31,351 nt of DNA from Porodaedalea pini (taxonomy: Eukaryota; Basidiomycota; Agaricomycetes; Hymenochaetales; Hymenochaetaceae): positions 1-31,351 of the forward strand of contig NBAY01000164.1 in the NCBI GenBank assembly GCA_002794775.1, in the 5' to 3' direction. Every line of letters begins with the position of its first letter. Position 1 is the first letter of the stretch. Of the stretch, positions 1-8,838 are shown one piece after another. The notes beneath the pieces were generated by a model, which had not been told where the DNA came from, did not search any database, and worked only from the letters and a program-made list of their open reading frames with translations. A program made the position numbers and the translations under genes.

Positions 1-310
1 GTCGTGGAGGTAAGAGGATTAATACAAGTCTAAACTAATACACAGGGGACGAGTCTCACCTAGGTCGTCGCGGAGGTAAGAGGAAAAGCAGAACAAGGAG
101 TTCATGCAATTCCTCAGACCTTATATAGTGGCGACCGTGAGACTATATTATCTAATGTTACATAAACGAACGGAATGGAACGAATGAAGGTCATGTGGGG
201 GGAGTGTGGGAAATGCTTGAAAGGATGCTTAAATATAATGAAAAGGAGCAATTAAAAGAAAAGAAATGATGAAAGGAAAATAAAAGAAAGGAAAAGTTCG
301 AGTCCTGACA
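1..310 (-). repeat. 3' LTR of copy A (partial)
   Basis: Position 1 aligns with position 6911, and 310 aligns with 7220, the outer end of the right LTR. The stretch is identical to 6911-7220 except at 70, 129, 137 and 168. It ends in CCTGACA on the plus strand, the expected LTR terminus. About 112 bp of this LTR lie beyond the window edge. Confidence 0.95.
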
Positions 311-313
311 TTA

Positions 314-322
314 CCCCCCCTC
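314..322 (-). promoter_or_regulatory. Polypurine tract of copy A
   Basis: On the minus strand a run of seven G preceded by GA, then TAA, directly abuts the 3' LTR. This is where plus-strand DNA priming is expected. The same G run encodes the last residues of pol. In copy C the equivalent TAA is the pol stop; in copy A one base has been lost next to the run, so the TAA is out of frame and the reading frame runs into the LTR. Confidence 0.7.
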
Positions 323-870
323 AAGGTTGGGCGTCCCGACCAACCAAGATCGCAGTTGTCTGGCTTGGTGTTGACGAAGAGTGGGCGGAGTCGCAAGTGA
401 GGGATATCGAGTTTGCGCGGGGCACCGGGGTGTTTGAGATAAAACTCAGTGATCGCCTCTTTTGCATTCTCGCCAAAGTCTGTCTCGGGCTGCCAAGTTG
501 ATTCGTTGTATCCAACCCACTTTATGAGGTACTGTAATTTTCCTCAGTGTAGACGTGAGTCTATGACTTCCTCAACCTCGTACTCCTCTTCGTTCTCGAC
601 AATGTCCAGTGGCGGCGGAGGCAGCTGTTTTTGGCTCTCAAAGGACAGTTCAATGGCCGGTTTCAACAAAGCCTCGTTGAATACGGGGTGGACCTTTTTC
701 CATCGCTTTGGGAGCTTGAGTTTATAAGTGCTTGCTCCCACTTTGTCGATGATGTCGAAGGGGCCATACCATTTGTCAGCAAGTTTCTTCGTCGGTGAGT
801 CCGTGCTGATATTTCGCCCATCGAGGAAGACCTTGTCTCCGGCCTTGTATTCTACCGATGCTCCTGCCGT
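321..870 (-). pseudogene. Copy A pol: integrase C-terminal module and chromodomain
   Basis: After a TGA at 873-871 the same frame continues with an integrase tail that includes the KWYGPF sequence of the GPY/F module, then VHPVFNEALLKPA, then an acidic linker. A second TGA at 546-544 follows. Beyond it the frame gives the chromodomain core (KLQYLIKWVGY, then TWQP). Copy C reads CGA (Arg) at the position of the 544 stop, which shows directly that this TGA replaces an arginine codon. Chromodomains of such elements are thought to tether integration to modified histones. A single-base loss at the end removes the normal stop. Shorter ORFs in other frames here (for example 515-321) are shadows. Confidence 0.88.
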
Positions 871-1827
871 TCAGTCGTGGTAACACTTCATGTCCTCCGC
901 CGCCTTGACCAGATTGTCCTTTGCAACATGATGGGTTTCCTTAATGTGCTTCGCGAATTCTTCTGCCGACATGTTGGCAGAGGAGGTTCGTATGGTGTCG
1001 AAGCTCATAGGGTGACGTCCTGTGTTTGCATAGAAAGGGGACATCTTCGTTGCTGAGTGTTCATGATTATTGTAAGCAAACTCTGCGAGGGGGAGCCAGT
1101 CCTTCCAGTCCGATTGCCGATGGTCAATGAAGAGTCGAAGGTACTGTTTGAGCTCTTGGTTAACACGTTCCATCTGACCATCTGTCTGTGGATGATATGC
1201 CATTGACAGGTTGCCTTCGATGTGTAGGAGTTTGTACAGTTCCTTCATCATTGATGCGTTGAACTGCATGCCTCAGTCATGGATGATCTTTTTCGGCAAG
1301 CCATGGAGGCGGAAGACATGGTCACGGTACAGCTGAGCCATGCCTTCTGCTGACAACTTTGTCATCATCGGGATCGCGTGCATCTGTTTCGAGAACCTAT
1401 CAATGAAAACGCAGATCGCGTTGTGCCCCTTGGAGTCCGGGAGCTCTCCGATGAGGTTGACTGTGATGATTTCCCAGGGGCCTTCAGGGACCGTGTTTGG
1501 GTGGAGTGGTCTTGATCTCAACGTCCTCAGAGCCTTTGTTCGCTGACAGCGATCACACCCTCGGACATACGCTCGGACGTCAGAGAACATCAACGTCCAC
1601 CAGAAGTCTCGATGGACAAGCCCCACTGTTTTTGATGCTCCTGGGTGTCCCGCCAGTACCGAGTCGTGATATTCCTTCAATACGGCCTCTCTCATCGTCG
1701 ACGGCATGTACACCTTGTCTTTCATCTGCCACAACCCGGCGACTTCCGTCATACCCGTCGGCCTCTCTGACCCATCCTGCACCCTCTGCGCATCACCCAC
1801 TCGTTCCAACACCTCGTTGCACGATGT
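871..1827 (-). pseudogene. Copy A pol: integrase, catalytic part
   Basis: Continuous frame after the RT stop at 1830-1828. The zinc-binding HHCC module is visible (YHDSVLAGH, then CDRCQR). The catalytic core follows. The first acidic residue of the D,D-35-E triad, normally in a V-D-L-I-G context, is Asn here (codon AAC at 1458-1456). The second Asp is in KIIHD and the Glu is in GQMERVNQE. A TGA at 1275-1273 sits in the conserved segment just after the second Asp, where the same frame resumes with GMQFN. Another TGA ends the segment at 873-871. Both the Asn and the stops should inactivate the enzyme. Confidence 0.9.
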
Positions 1828-3189
1828 TCACACCATCCCATGGTTCAACCACTTCTCCTTGATGAACACGACGCCCTCATTGTCATCCTTGCCTTGATCA
1901 TACCCAGCCTTACGCGACAGCAGGTCGGCCTTGCCCATCGTCTTCCCCAACTTGTGTTCGAGGTGGAAGTCAAATTCTTCAAGTTCGGTCTGCCAGCGAG
2001 CTTGACGATAGCTTAGCTTCTGTGCCGACCTGAAGTAGGTAAGGTTGGCGTGGTCGGACCAGATTTCAATCTTGTGGCGAGCGCCGAGGAGGTATTGCCG
2101 CCACTCCTTGAGTGCCGAAATGATCGCGAGCATCTCCTTGTCATAGATCTCGTAGTTTCGTTCCGCTGGTTCGAGTGCCTCTGACCTGTAGGCGATCACC
2201 CTCCACTTCCCTTCCTGCTTTTGCGACAACACACCGCCGAGTGCGAAGTTTGATGAGTCCGCCTCTACGCGGAAAGGGCCCTCGTCGTTGGCGATGGCTA
2301 GGACTGGAGGTGAGCAGAGACGTTGTCTCAGCTCCTCGAACGCTTCCTGCTGTTTGGTCTCCCATACCCAGTCCTTCTTGCCTGTCAGTGAGGTCAGTGG
2401 GTGGACTACCTTGCTGTAGTCCTTGATGAACCGTTGCAGCCAGTTGCCCATGCCGAGGAATTGTTGCAGCTGTTTGAGGTTTCGTGGGACTGGCCAGTCT
2501 GCGATCGCCTCTGTCTTTGCCGGGTCAGCCTTGATTTCACCATTGCCGATGATGTGTCCGAGGTATTTTACAGTCTTGGCGTCGAACTCGCATTTTTCTG
2601 GCTTTAGATACAGGCCGTTTTCTTGCAGGATCTGAAGGACACGCCTCGACGTCTCGATATGTTCTTCAAGAGTTTGTGAAAGAATGAGGATGTCGTCAAG
2701 GTAGATGATGATCAAATTATCATATATCAGTCCCTTGAAGATGTGGTTGACAAAGGCCTGGAAGGTAGCCGGTGCATTGCAAAGACCAAAAAACATGACT
2801 GTCGGCTCGAAGAGACCCATATTTGTGCGAAAAGCTGCCTTCCACTCGTCGCCTTCACGGATCCGGATGTTGTAGTATCCCCAGCGAAGGTCAAGCTTAG
2901 TGATGTACTTCACCTTCTTGACCTTGTCGATGAGTTCGTCAATGAGAGGGAGGGGATACTTATTCTTGATCGTACCCTCATTGAGCTTACGGTAATCCTG
3001 GATCGGGTGTAGCGACTTGTCAGCCTTCTTGATGAAGAAGAAAGGCGATATGGACCTTTGGATGCAGCCAGACTTCAAGTTCTCGTCTAGGAAGTCCTTT
3101 AGCGACTGCTGTTCTGTCGGCGTGAGCGGGTAGATCTTGCAGTCACTGGGTTTGAAGTCGGGCTTCAGATCGATGACGTGGTCCCATGG
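1828..3189 (-). pseudogene. Copy A pol: reverse transcriptase and RNase H
   Basis: The frame continues from the protease across a TGA at 3192-3190. RT motifs are well preserved: FFIKKAD, LDLRWGYYNIRI, FGLCNAPATF, and the catalytic YLDD (2703-2692) in IIYLDDILILS. The linker PVPRNLKQLQQFLGM follows, then RNase H with its acidic residues in VEADSSN, KEMLAI, WSDHAN and KADLLSRK. This stretch alone is intact and would fold as RT/RNase H, but it is bounded by TGA codons at both ends (3192-3190 and 1830-1828). Plus-strand ORFs over this interval are antisense shadows. Confidence 0.93.
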
Positions 3190-3765
3190 TCAGTGTTCAG
3201 GCAACTTCTCGAATCCCTTCTCCGAGAAGACATTGGCGTAGTCGTTGAGGTATGTGGGCCAGGACACCTTGTCCATTCGCACCTCTCTCATCCTCCTCAT
3301 CTCTTTCACCTCCTCCTTCTCAATCGCGCACTCCTTCGGGCAGCGGGTGAATTCAATCAAACCCGACTTCCAGTCGACCTCCGGGTTGTGACGTTGAAGC
3401 CAATCGTAACCAAGGAAGATGTTTGACGACGCCAGCAATGTCACCGCAAGGACAATCCTCTCCCTGTGGTGCCCAATCATAAGCTCAACGTCGACGTATT
3501 CCTCGATCAACCCGGCTTCGTTGTGCATGCTGTCAGCATTGAGCACTGTGAGGGGCCGAATGTATCGTTTGGTCTCCAACCTGTACCACTCGATGAACCT
3601 CACGTCGATGCATGATCCTGTGCATCCCGAATCCACGAGGGCATGTGCATCTACGTCTCTTGTCTCACCCGCTGTAACACCAACCGGTTCGTTGGGCACG
3701 GAACGAGCGGAATGCACGCGATGTACGTCACGAAGTCGAAGAGCCTCGACTCGGCAATCGAGCAA
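3190..3765 (-). pseudogene. Copy A pol: aspartic protease (retropepsin)
   Basis: Contains the retropepsin active-site triad in ALVDSGCTGSCID and the downstream segment IFLGYDWLQRHNPEVDW typical of Gypsy proteases. The enzyme would cut the Gag-Pol polyprotein. The listed right end is the first alternative start in the open frame, not a convincing initiation codon; the same frame stays open upstream into the linker. The segment ends in LPEH and a TGA at 3192-3190, after which the frame continues as PWDHVIDLKP, so protease and RT were once one polyprotein. Confidence 0.88.
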
Positions 3766-4995
3766 AGCGGTACACCCGGGTCGGCGGTGATTACCCGAAC
3801 ACGGAACGCACGCAACGGCCGGATCGCACGCATCAGCTACTCGGACCGACCCCGGTGCACTTATCTGTGCGCGTGTCCACTCGACCCTGCCAAAGGTTCG
3901 TTCATTTGCCTTTGTCTAACGAACATGCGGCAGCCCGGCATTGGTCGTTCCGGCTCCGTACAAAGGATCCCGAAGCTCACCGACGCTACGCCAAGTCAAC
4001 ACGCGCCGTCCCCGCCTTTCAGTAGTTCGGATCGTGGAGCCGCTCAAAGGAAACACTCAGGAGGCTCAGTGGTAGGACAATAGAGGACTCGTCTTATTTT
4101 ATTTCGCCTTTCATGTTTACGCAGGACACTTGTTTAGTATTTATAGAGCGTCGAATGTTGTAGATAGAACAGCAATTCCACCCCCGAGTTTCGACGCCTA
4201 ACTTCGTGTGCTATCTCTCAGGACTGTCTCTAGGTACGCCTCGGTGCCTCAGTGACTCGAATCGCTCACCTCGACTTCGTTTTATTCGCGTTGCGCCCGT
4301 TGCGCTCGTTCCGTCCGTTCCGTCCTTACCTCGTTTCGCTTCGTTCTCATTATCTCGACTTCGACTCCCTCTCGTCTCTTATCTTCTGAATTAAGTCCCG
4401 TATCTCGCCCCGCTCTCTGGTACTCCAGACGACGTCTGTTGAGCACAGGGACCAGCCGTCCATCCCGAGGACAATCCCGCTCCGAGAAAGTCGTGTTAGT
4501 ATTAGCGCGTCTCCGTGTCTTCCGACACAGCCACCAACGATCCCCCACACATCTCGAGCGCTCCGCCGGCGCTACGCTTCGAACACTTCCCTATTAGTAC
4601 GCTTCGTCGATTCCGTTGCCCCTGACACACCGGAACGCACGCAACCCGAATCCTGCGATCCGGAACCCACGGAACTCGACCGGAACGAGGGTATTGACCC
4701 ATTAGACACGTCTCCCTCGAACTCAATCATCTGATTCCTATTCACTAACAACCGGAACTCAGAATTTTCACCGCTACGCTGTGTCCGACGTTCAGGAGGA
4801 GGTCCAGCTGGCATCCGCCAGTTCCCCTCACAAACAGCTGTTCGTACTCGTTCTCTTTGTTCACACCGGTGGGGTTTTTGTAGTCGGAAAAGTCATCGAC
4901 GCCGTTTGCATCTAGATATTGTACAGGCGGTTGACTATATTTTAACGGATCCGAACTTGAAACCTTTGGAACTTCTCGGTCAGTCGCCCCGGTGG
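3766..4995 (-). other. Linker between gag and protease of copy A, no coherent ORF
   Basis: About 1.2 kb of low-complexity sequence with many short pyrimidine-rich near-repeats on the plus strand (cgttccgtccg-like, around 4290-4350). Minus-strand ORFs of 60-90 residues rich in Arg, Glu and Ser lie in different frames and show no recognised domain. It probably held the variable gag-pol connector and has decayed by indels. I see no independent gene in it. Confidence 0.55.
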
Positions 4996-6207
4996 CTACG
5001 CCTGACCACTCGCAAAACCCTGCGAGTCGATGACCTCTTCATCATCACCTTCTTCCTCCACATAATCCTCCACAGTCAACCTCCGAGTGTCTACGACTTC
5101 CTCGAAGTCCGATTCCTTCATCGCGCCTAGCTCATCGGCGAGGAGGTGACGTTCGCCGGGTGCCATCATCTGCAGCATACGCTGGATAATCGGCTTTCCT
5201 TGTGGGCACTTGTCCTTGAAGTGGCCCAGCCCACCACAGATCCAGCACGCACATTTTTGTTGCACCTCGTTCATTGAGACATCCATTGGTTGACCAGCGC
5301 CTCTGAAGGTAACACCAGTCGCATCGCGCTTGTCGACGTGGGGAGCTGCAAACGGACGACGGACGGGTGGCGCCTGCTGTGGCTGCGGGCACGTTGGGGG
5401 TAGTACACAGCCTCGTTGGATGGCGCGGATCTGCTGTTCACCACGATCAATTTTGACGGCCTTCTTTTTCCAGTCTTCGTACTTCGTCGGGACCAGCGTC
5501 GACCTTAGCACTCCACGGACCACCTTGATGTTCATCGTGCGCTTTAGGCGATCGCAGATGACACTATCATCTGTCAGTTCTGCTGCCTTGATGATTACGT
5601 CGAGGTCTTGGAAGAACTTGTCAGCAGAGAGGTCCTTCTGGATCTTTTCTCGGAACTTTTTCAATGCCTTCTCCTTTCTGTTCAGGTTGTCGAAGGAGGC
5701 ATCCAGTCATTCCTGGAATCTTGCCCAGCTATCTGTGAAGCTCACCATGCCACTCGTTGTGAACTCCTGGACGTAGTTTTGTGCCCACGTCGATGCGTTG
5801 CCACCCTTGAGGTAAGAGAGGGTGACATAGATCTTACTCGATGACGAGGGGTACCTCGTGGGGTTCGCTGAGACGAAGAGTAGGACCTCGCGCTTGAAGT
5901 TGAGGTAATCGTCACCACCAGCAAATTTGCATGGCTGGGCGACGTCAATGTTGGGGGGCGGAGCATTCCCGGTTTGTGCAGCAGGGGCATTCACCGCTTG
6001 CTGAGTAAAGGCCGCAGTGATTAACGCTGCAAGCTCCCGTTGTTGTTGCTGAGTGAACCCTGTAGACGTTGACATTTTCGGTGTTGGCGTGCGGGATAGG
6101 TGTTCGGGAGGTGTTGGCGGCGATGAGTCTCTACGGGGCGTACGATAACCTCCTGGTTCACTTGGGAGGACAACCGACAATGTCAAAACAGTAGGTGATG
6201 ATGGCAC
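4996..6207 (-). pseudogene. Copy A gag (capsid and CCHC nucleocapsid)
   Basis: The likely start is ATG at 6075 (MSTSTGFTQQQQ); the open frame extends to 6207 only through a GTG. A Retrotrans_gag-like capsid segment follows (FAGGDDYLNFKREVLLF, then YLKGGNASTWAQNY). A TGA at 5709-5707 interrupts it, and the frame resumes with LDASFDNLNRKEKALKKF. The nucleocapsid knuckle CWICGGLGHFKDKC (C-x2-C-x4-H-x4-C) lies near 5206-5250 and would bind element RNA. An acidic tail ends at TAG 4998-4996. The interruption leaves the copy without full-length Gag. Confidence 0.9.
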
Positions 6208-6786
6208 GCGAGGGGTTCAAGGTGCCCACCGAACTCGTTGAGCTTGTTCATTAGTCGAGTACCAAGCATGTCTGACGTCGCTCCACCAGATGTTGTGGGT
6301 GACGTGCTCACTGTCGGTTGCGACGTATGAAGTGCGGTCTGGGTCAAACCATGACGATGAGGGTAGGGCCCACTGTTGTTCTTCTGTGAGATCTATCTTG
6401 ACTAGACCGGAGGGGGAACGGGGATGGGCTGCGAGTTCGATCCAGGGTTACACCAACGTTGAATGGGTTCGTCGGCGAAGTTGATGACGAGGCGGTAGGA
6501 GCTGAGCGAGATCACAAATGAGATTGTCGTCGAGGCTTGTACTCGTCTGGTTGCCCACATCCATGTCAGGTGTGTGCTCCACCAGAGGCTAATCTGGAGA
6601 GCCAGGGTCGGGAAAGGTTGGTTGGAGTGTTTATGTAATACACAAACATCCGAAAACGTCTGGGCAGGGTTGAGGGTTTGTCGTTCAGGGGGTTTACACA
6701 TCAAGTCCTTCGAGGGGAGCGCTCCTCTAGACCGAGTGAAGGCGAGTCAGCAGTGACGACGTACGCTGGGGATGAGCCTGGGTGAG
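6208..6786 (-). other. 5' leader of copy A
   Basis: Untranslated stretch between the primer site and gag. No coding signal was recognised. It contains two copies of an 11-mer, TCTGGTGGAGC on the minus strand (6290-6280 and 6586-6576), also found once in the LTR of element B. The 11-mer looks like the complement of a tRNA 3' end, but it lies 210-500 nt from the LTR and so is not in primer-site position. Confidence 0.5.
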
Positions 6787-6797
6787 GTTCTGCTTTT
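6787..6797 (-). promoter_or_regulatory. Primer-binding site, self-priming type
   Basis: One base inside the 5' LTR the minus strand reads AAAAGCAGAAC. It is the exact 11-nt complement of GTTCTGCTTTT inside the LTR (7004-6994), which begins about 33 nt after the TATA box and so is where the RNA should start. There is no TGG-initial site complementary to a tRNA 3' end here. Tf1/sushi-group elements prime minus-strand DNA with the first 11 nt of their own RNA, and this layout matches. Confidence 0.75.
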
Positions 6798-6798
6798 A

Positions 6799-7220
6799 TG
6801 TTAGGTGGGAGTCCGGGAGACGACTCGGACTAAGCAGGCCTCGGCTGACTGTTGTCTGGGACGTGCTATACTCAAGCGTAGGCTCAGGACACGCTTACTC
6901 AGGCTAGGTCGTCGTGGAGGTAAGAGGATTAATACAAGTCTAAACTAATACACAGGGGACGAGTCTCACCTAGGTCGTCACGGAGGTAAGAGGAAAAGCA
7001 GAACAAGGAGTTCATGCAATTCCTCAGACCTTATATAGCGGCGACCATGAGACTATATTATCTAATGTTACATAAACAAACGGAATGGAACGAATGAAGG
7101 TCATGTGGGGGGAGTGTGGGAAATGCTTGAAAGGATGCTTAAATATAATGAAAAGGAGCAATTAAAAGAAAAGAAATGATGAAAGGAAAATAAAAGAAAG
7201 GAAAAGTTCGAGTCCTGACA
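6799..7220 (-). repeat. 5' LTR of copy A
   Basis: 422 bp, starting TGTTAGG and ending CCTGACA on the plus strand, with imperfect terminal inverted repeats. The left edge is set by comparison with copy C, whose LTR begins with the same TGTTAGG exactly where another coding sequence is interrupted (30380). The right edge is where identity with 1-310 ends. Confidence 0.92.
7031..7037 (-). promoter_or_regulatory. LTR core promoter (TATA box) of copy A
   Basis: The minus strand reads CTATATAAGG here. The predicted RNA start near 7004 coincides with the first base of the self-primer. Copy C has GGATAAAAGG at the equivalent place, 32 nt before its own copy of the primer segment (30586-30576). Confidence 0.6.
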
Positions 7221-7660
7221 ATGCTCGCAAAACTTACGCCTTGCTTATTATGGAAGTGACAGACTTTCCAGCACATTACATTTGCATGAAACATATGTAC
7301 AACTATTTCATGCCCTTATATCCTTGTGGAAAGTCTTAAATTACCCTTACAACCTTGCACAATTATTATGCACGCTTATAAGCCTTTAGGAAGCCTTGTC
7401 ATCCCATTAAAGCTACATATAACCTAATTTAGTCTGGTCTGATCATTACTGCATCATTATCATTCCCAAAAGCATATATCATTTGATGCAAAATTTTGTG
7501 ATGGACCATGGTGTCCAGGCGGTTCGCTCCGCCGATGTCACGCCACCATGGGCAAATGCTGGACAAGTATCCTCTTTAGTTCCTAATTAACGGGTACTAT
7601 TCTATGGTGAGTTTATAGAATGGTACCTTCCTCTACCCAGGCTCATTTTGTTTCAAAAAT
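7221..7660. other. AT-rich flank of copy A, no gene recognised
   Basis: Sequence outside the retroelement. The first part is AT-rich with no long ORF. Around 7500-7600 a short open stretch could be an upstream exon of the SH3 relic that follows, but no sure splice pair or domain was found. Confidence 0.4.
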
Positions 7661-7662
7661 CA

Positions 7663-7839
7663 GTCAGAGCTCTGTACGATTATGACGCGGAATCGGACAG
7701 AGACATCTCGTTCCAAGCAAATGATATACTAGCAGTCACTTCAACCCCAAGCGATGGTTGGTGGATAAGTATGCTTGCTGAAGAATCATGATGCAAGATA
7801 GGAAGAATATTTCTCCCATGCAATTTCGTTGCTCTTTTT
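7663..7839 (+). pseudogene. SH3-domain exon relic
   Basis: Translation from 7663 gives an SH3 fold signature: the ALYDYDA start, the acidic RT loop, ISFQANDIL, the double Trp in DGWW, and a C-terminal P-x-N-F-V in place of the usual P-S-N-Y/F-V. A TGA at 7789-7791 interrupts the frame between the double Trp and the last strand, and the frame resumes with CKIGRIF. A plausible 3' splice site (aaaaatcag) immediately precedes 7664. SH3 domains bind proline-rich peptides in signalling and cytoskeletal proteins, but the parent gene cannot be named from 59 codons. It is too short and interrupted to be functional as it stands. Confidence 0.6.
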
Positions 7840-8157
7840 TTAAGGGTCGTGGTAGTCCGATATGCTGACCATTCAACTATTCACTTCCCCTTTCTTTCCC
7901 TCATAATTCCTCAGTTATTTTTCTGAAAAATTACACTCTTTGTGCATATTCTCCCTGCTTCCCTCTACATTTACTGGCTATCTATCTCGAACTTTCTGAT
8001 CGTGGGTTTAGTCGCACTAGAGATGGTAGCTTGGAGGAACGGTCACGTGTTTTGCTTTATATAATCTTCCTGCTGACTACTACAGGCAATCCAACCGCGA
8101 AAGACAAAACAAACTGATCGTAGATGTGAAGATGCCCATGTCAAGGCGCGAAACATG
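7840..8157. other. Gap without recognised gene
   Basis: Pyrimidine-rich DNA. A CACGTG hexamer near 8044 and a TTTATATAA stretch at 8056-8064 resemble promoter elements on the plus strand, but no plus-strand coding region follows. Confidence 0.35.
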
Positions 8158-8838
8158 TTATGCAGAGTGAATGCGCTGTCGGGGGATATACCGACGAATT
8201 AAATAATGAAGAGAGATAGGGCATGATGAAATAATGTCCTCATATTCAAACTGAAGGGAAGCGGCATAGTCGAAGTATGTGGTATAATCGAGGTAGAAGG
8301 GGGAACCAAAAATAAAGGAAGAGAGATGGGACAAGTCCGGTAGGCGCTGTCCATACATCATAGCTAATTCGTAGGGTAGGCCCTGTGCGGGTATGAAGGG
8401 TTGCGCACGAGGGTTGAGTGGCATGAGGCCAACATCTGATGGCAGACCGGGTTGGTAGTCCGGTGGTGTGTGGTAACCGACGAAAGCTGGCTCGAATCGA
8501 TTGAGTGGGTCATCTGATAGGGCCCGAAGTTGAGTGATGATTTCGACCGATGAGGCCGAAGGAGAAGGGGGCGATGAAGTGTATAATGTCGCTGCGGCGA
8601 GCAGGCGACGTCGTATGAAATGGAAAGTTTCTCTATCCGAGGCAGGAGGCTCGGGTAGGATCGATGACTTGGGCTGTCTGGCCTGGCGACGGCTATGGCG
8701 TCTGCGACAGGGCGAGGTACGAAATAGGGTAATGGGGCGGCACAATGGTGACGCCAGCAACGATCGCAAATCCAAGACTGCCAATGTGATGCGGTCAAGG
8801 ATACGGTTAAAACGGATAGTAGTTCTGCGATAATGCAT
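8158..8838 (-). CDS. Hypothetical protein, 226 residues, uncertain
   Basis: An uninterrupted minus-strand ORF with ATG at 8838 (MHYRRTT). The N-terminal third is basic and Arg-rich, the middle is Ser/Pro-rich, and the last 100 residues are rich in Pro, Tyr and aromatic residues (TPPDYQPGLPSDVG, FYLDYTTYFDYA). I recognise no domain, signal peptide or clear membrane segment. A second ORF of 161 codons overlaps it in another frame (8849-8364), which weakens the case that either is translated. The C-terminal composition looks more protein-like than a random frame. It could be a degenerate host gene or chance. Confidence 0.3.
   Translation of the reverse strand: MHYRRTTIRFNRILDRITLAVLDLRSLLASPLCRPITLFRTSPCRRRHSRRQARQPKSSILPEPPASDRETFHFIRRRLLAAATLYTSSPPSPSASSVEIITQLRALSDDPLNRFEPAFVGYHTPPDYQPGLPSDVGLMPLNPRAQPFIPAQGLPYELAMMYGQRLPDLSHLSSFIFGSPFYLDYTTYFDYAASLQFEYEDIISSCPISLHYLIRRYIPRQRIHSA

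Larger units (their letters stand above)
1..7220 (-). mobile_element. Ty3/Gypsy chromovirus, copy A (degenerate, left LTR cut by window edge)
   Basis: An LTR retrotransposon read on the minus strand. From right to left it has a 5' LTR, a self-complementary primer site, a leader, gag with a CCHC knuckle, protease, RT, RNase H, integrase with a GPF module and chromodomain, a G-rich polypurine tract and a 3' LTR. This domain order and the chromodomain are those of chromoviruses. Six in-frame TGA codons interrupt gag-pol, so this copy is not autonomous. The two LTRs differ at only 4 of 310 comparable positions, so insertion was fairly recent. The left end lies outside the window, so the target-site duplication cannot be checked; bases 7221-7225 (atgct) are the right candidate. 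Confidence 0.93.

Noticed and set aside
321..515. Minus-strand 64-codon ORF at the copy A LTR edge, and its longer counterpart at 30832-31332
   Set aside because: Both are out-of-frame shadows of the chromodomain; the correct frame reads KWVGY and TWQP.
1497..1862. Plus-strand ORFs over the copy A integrase and RT
   Set aside because: Antisense shadows of a recognisable pol frame.
6280..6290. tRNA-type primer site for copy A
   Set aside because: The TGGTGGAGC word lies about 500 nt from the LTR, and copy C fixes the LTR edge at TGTTAGG; the self-priming segment is in the right place instead.
8044..8064. Plus-strand promoter (CACGTG plus TATA-like)
   Set aside because: No plus-strand coding region follows, so the match may be chance.
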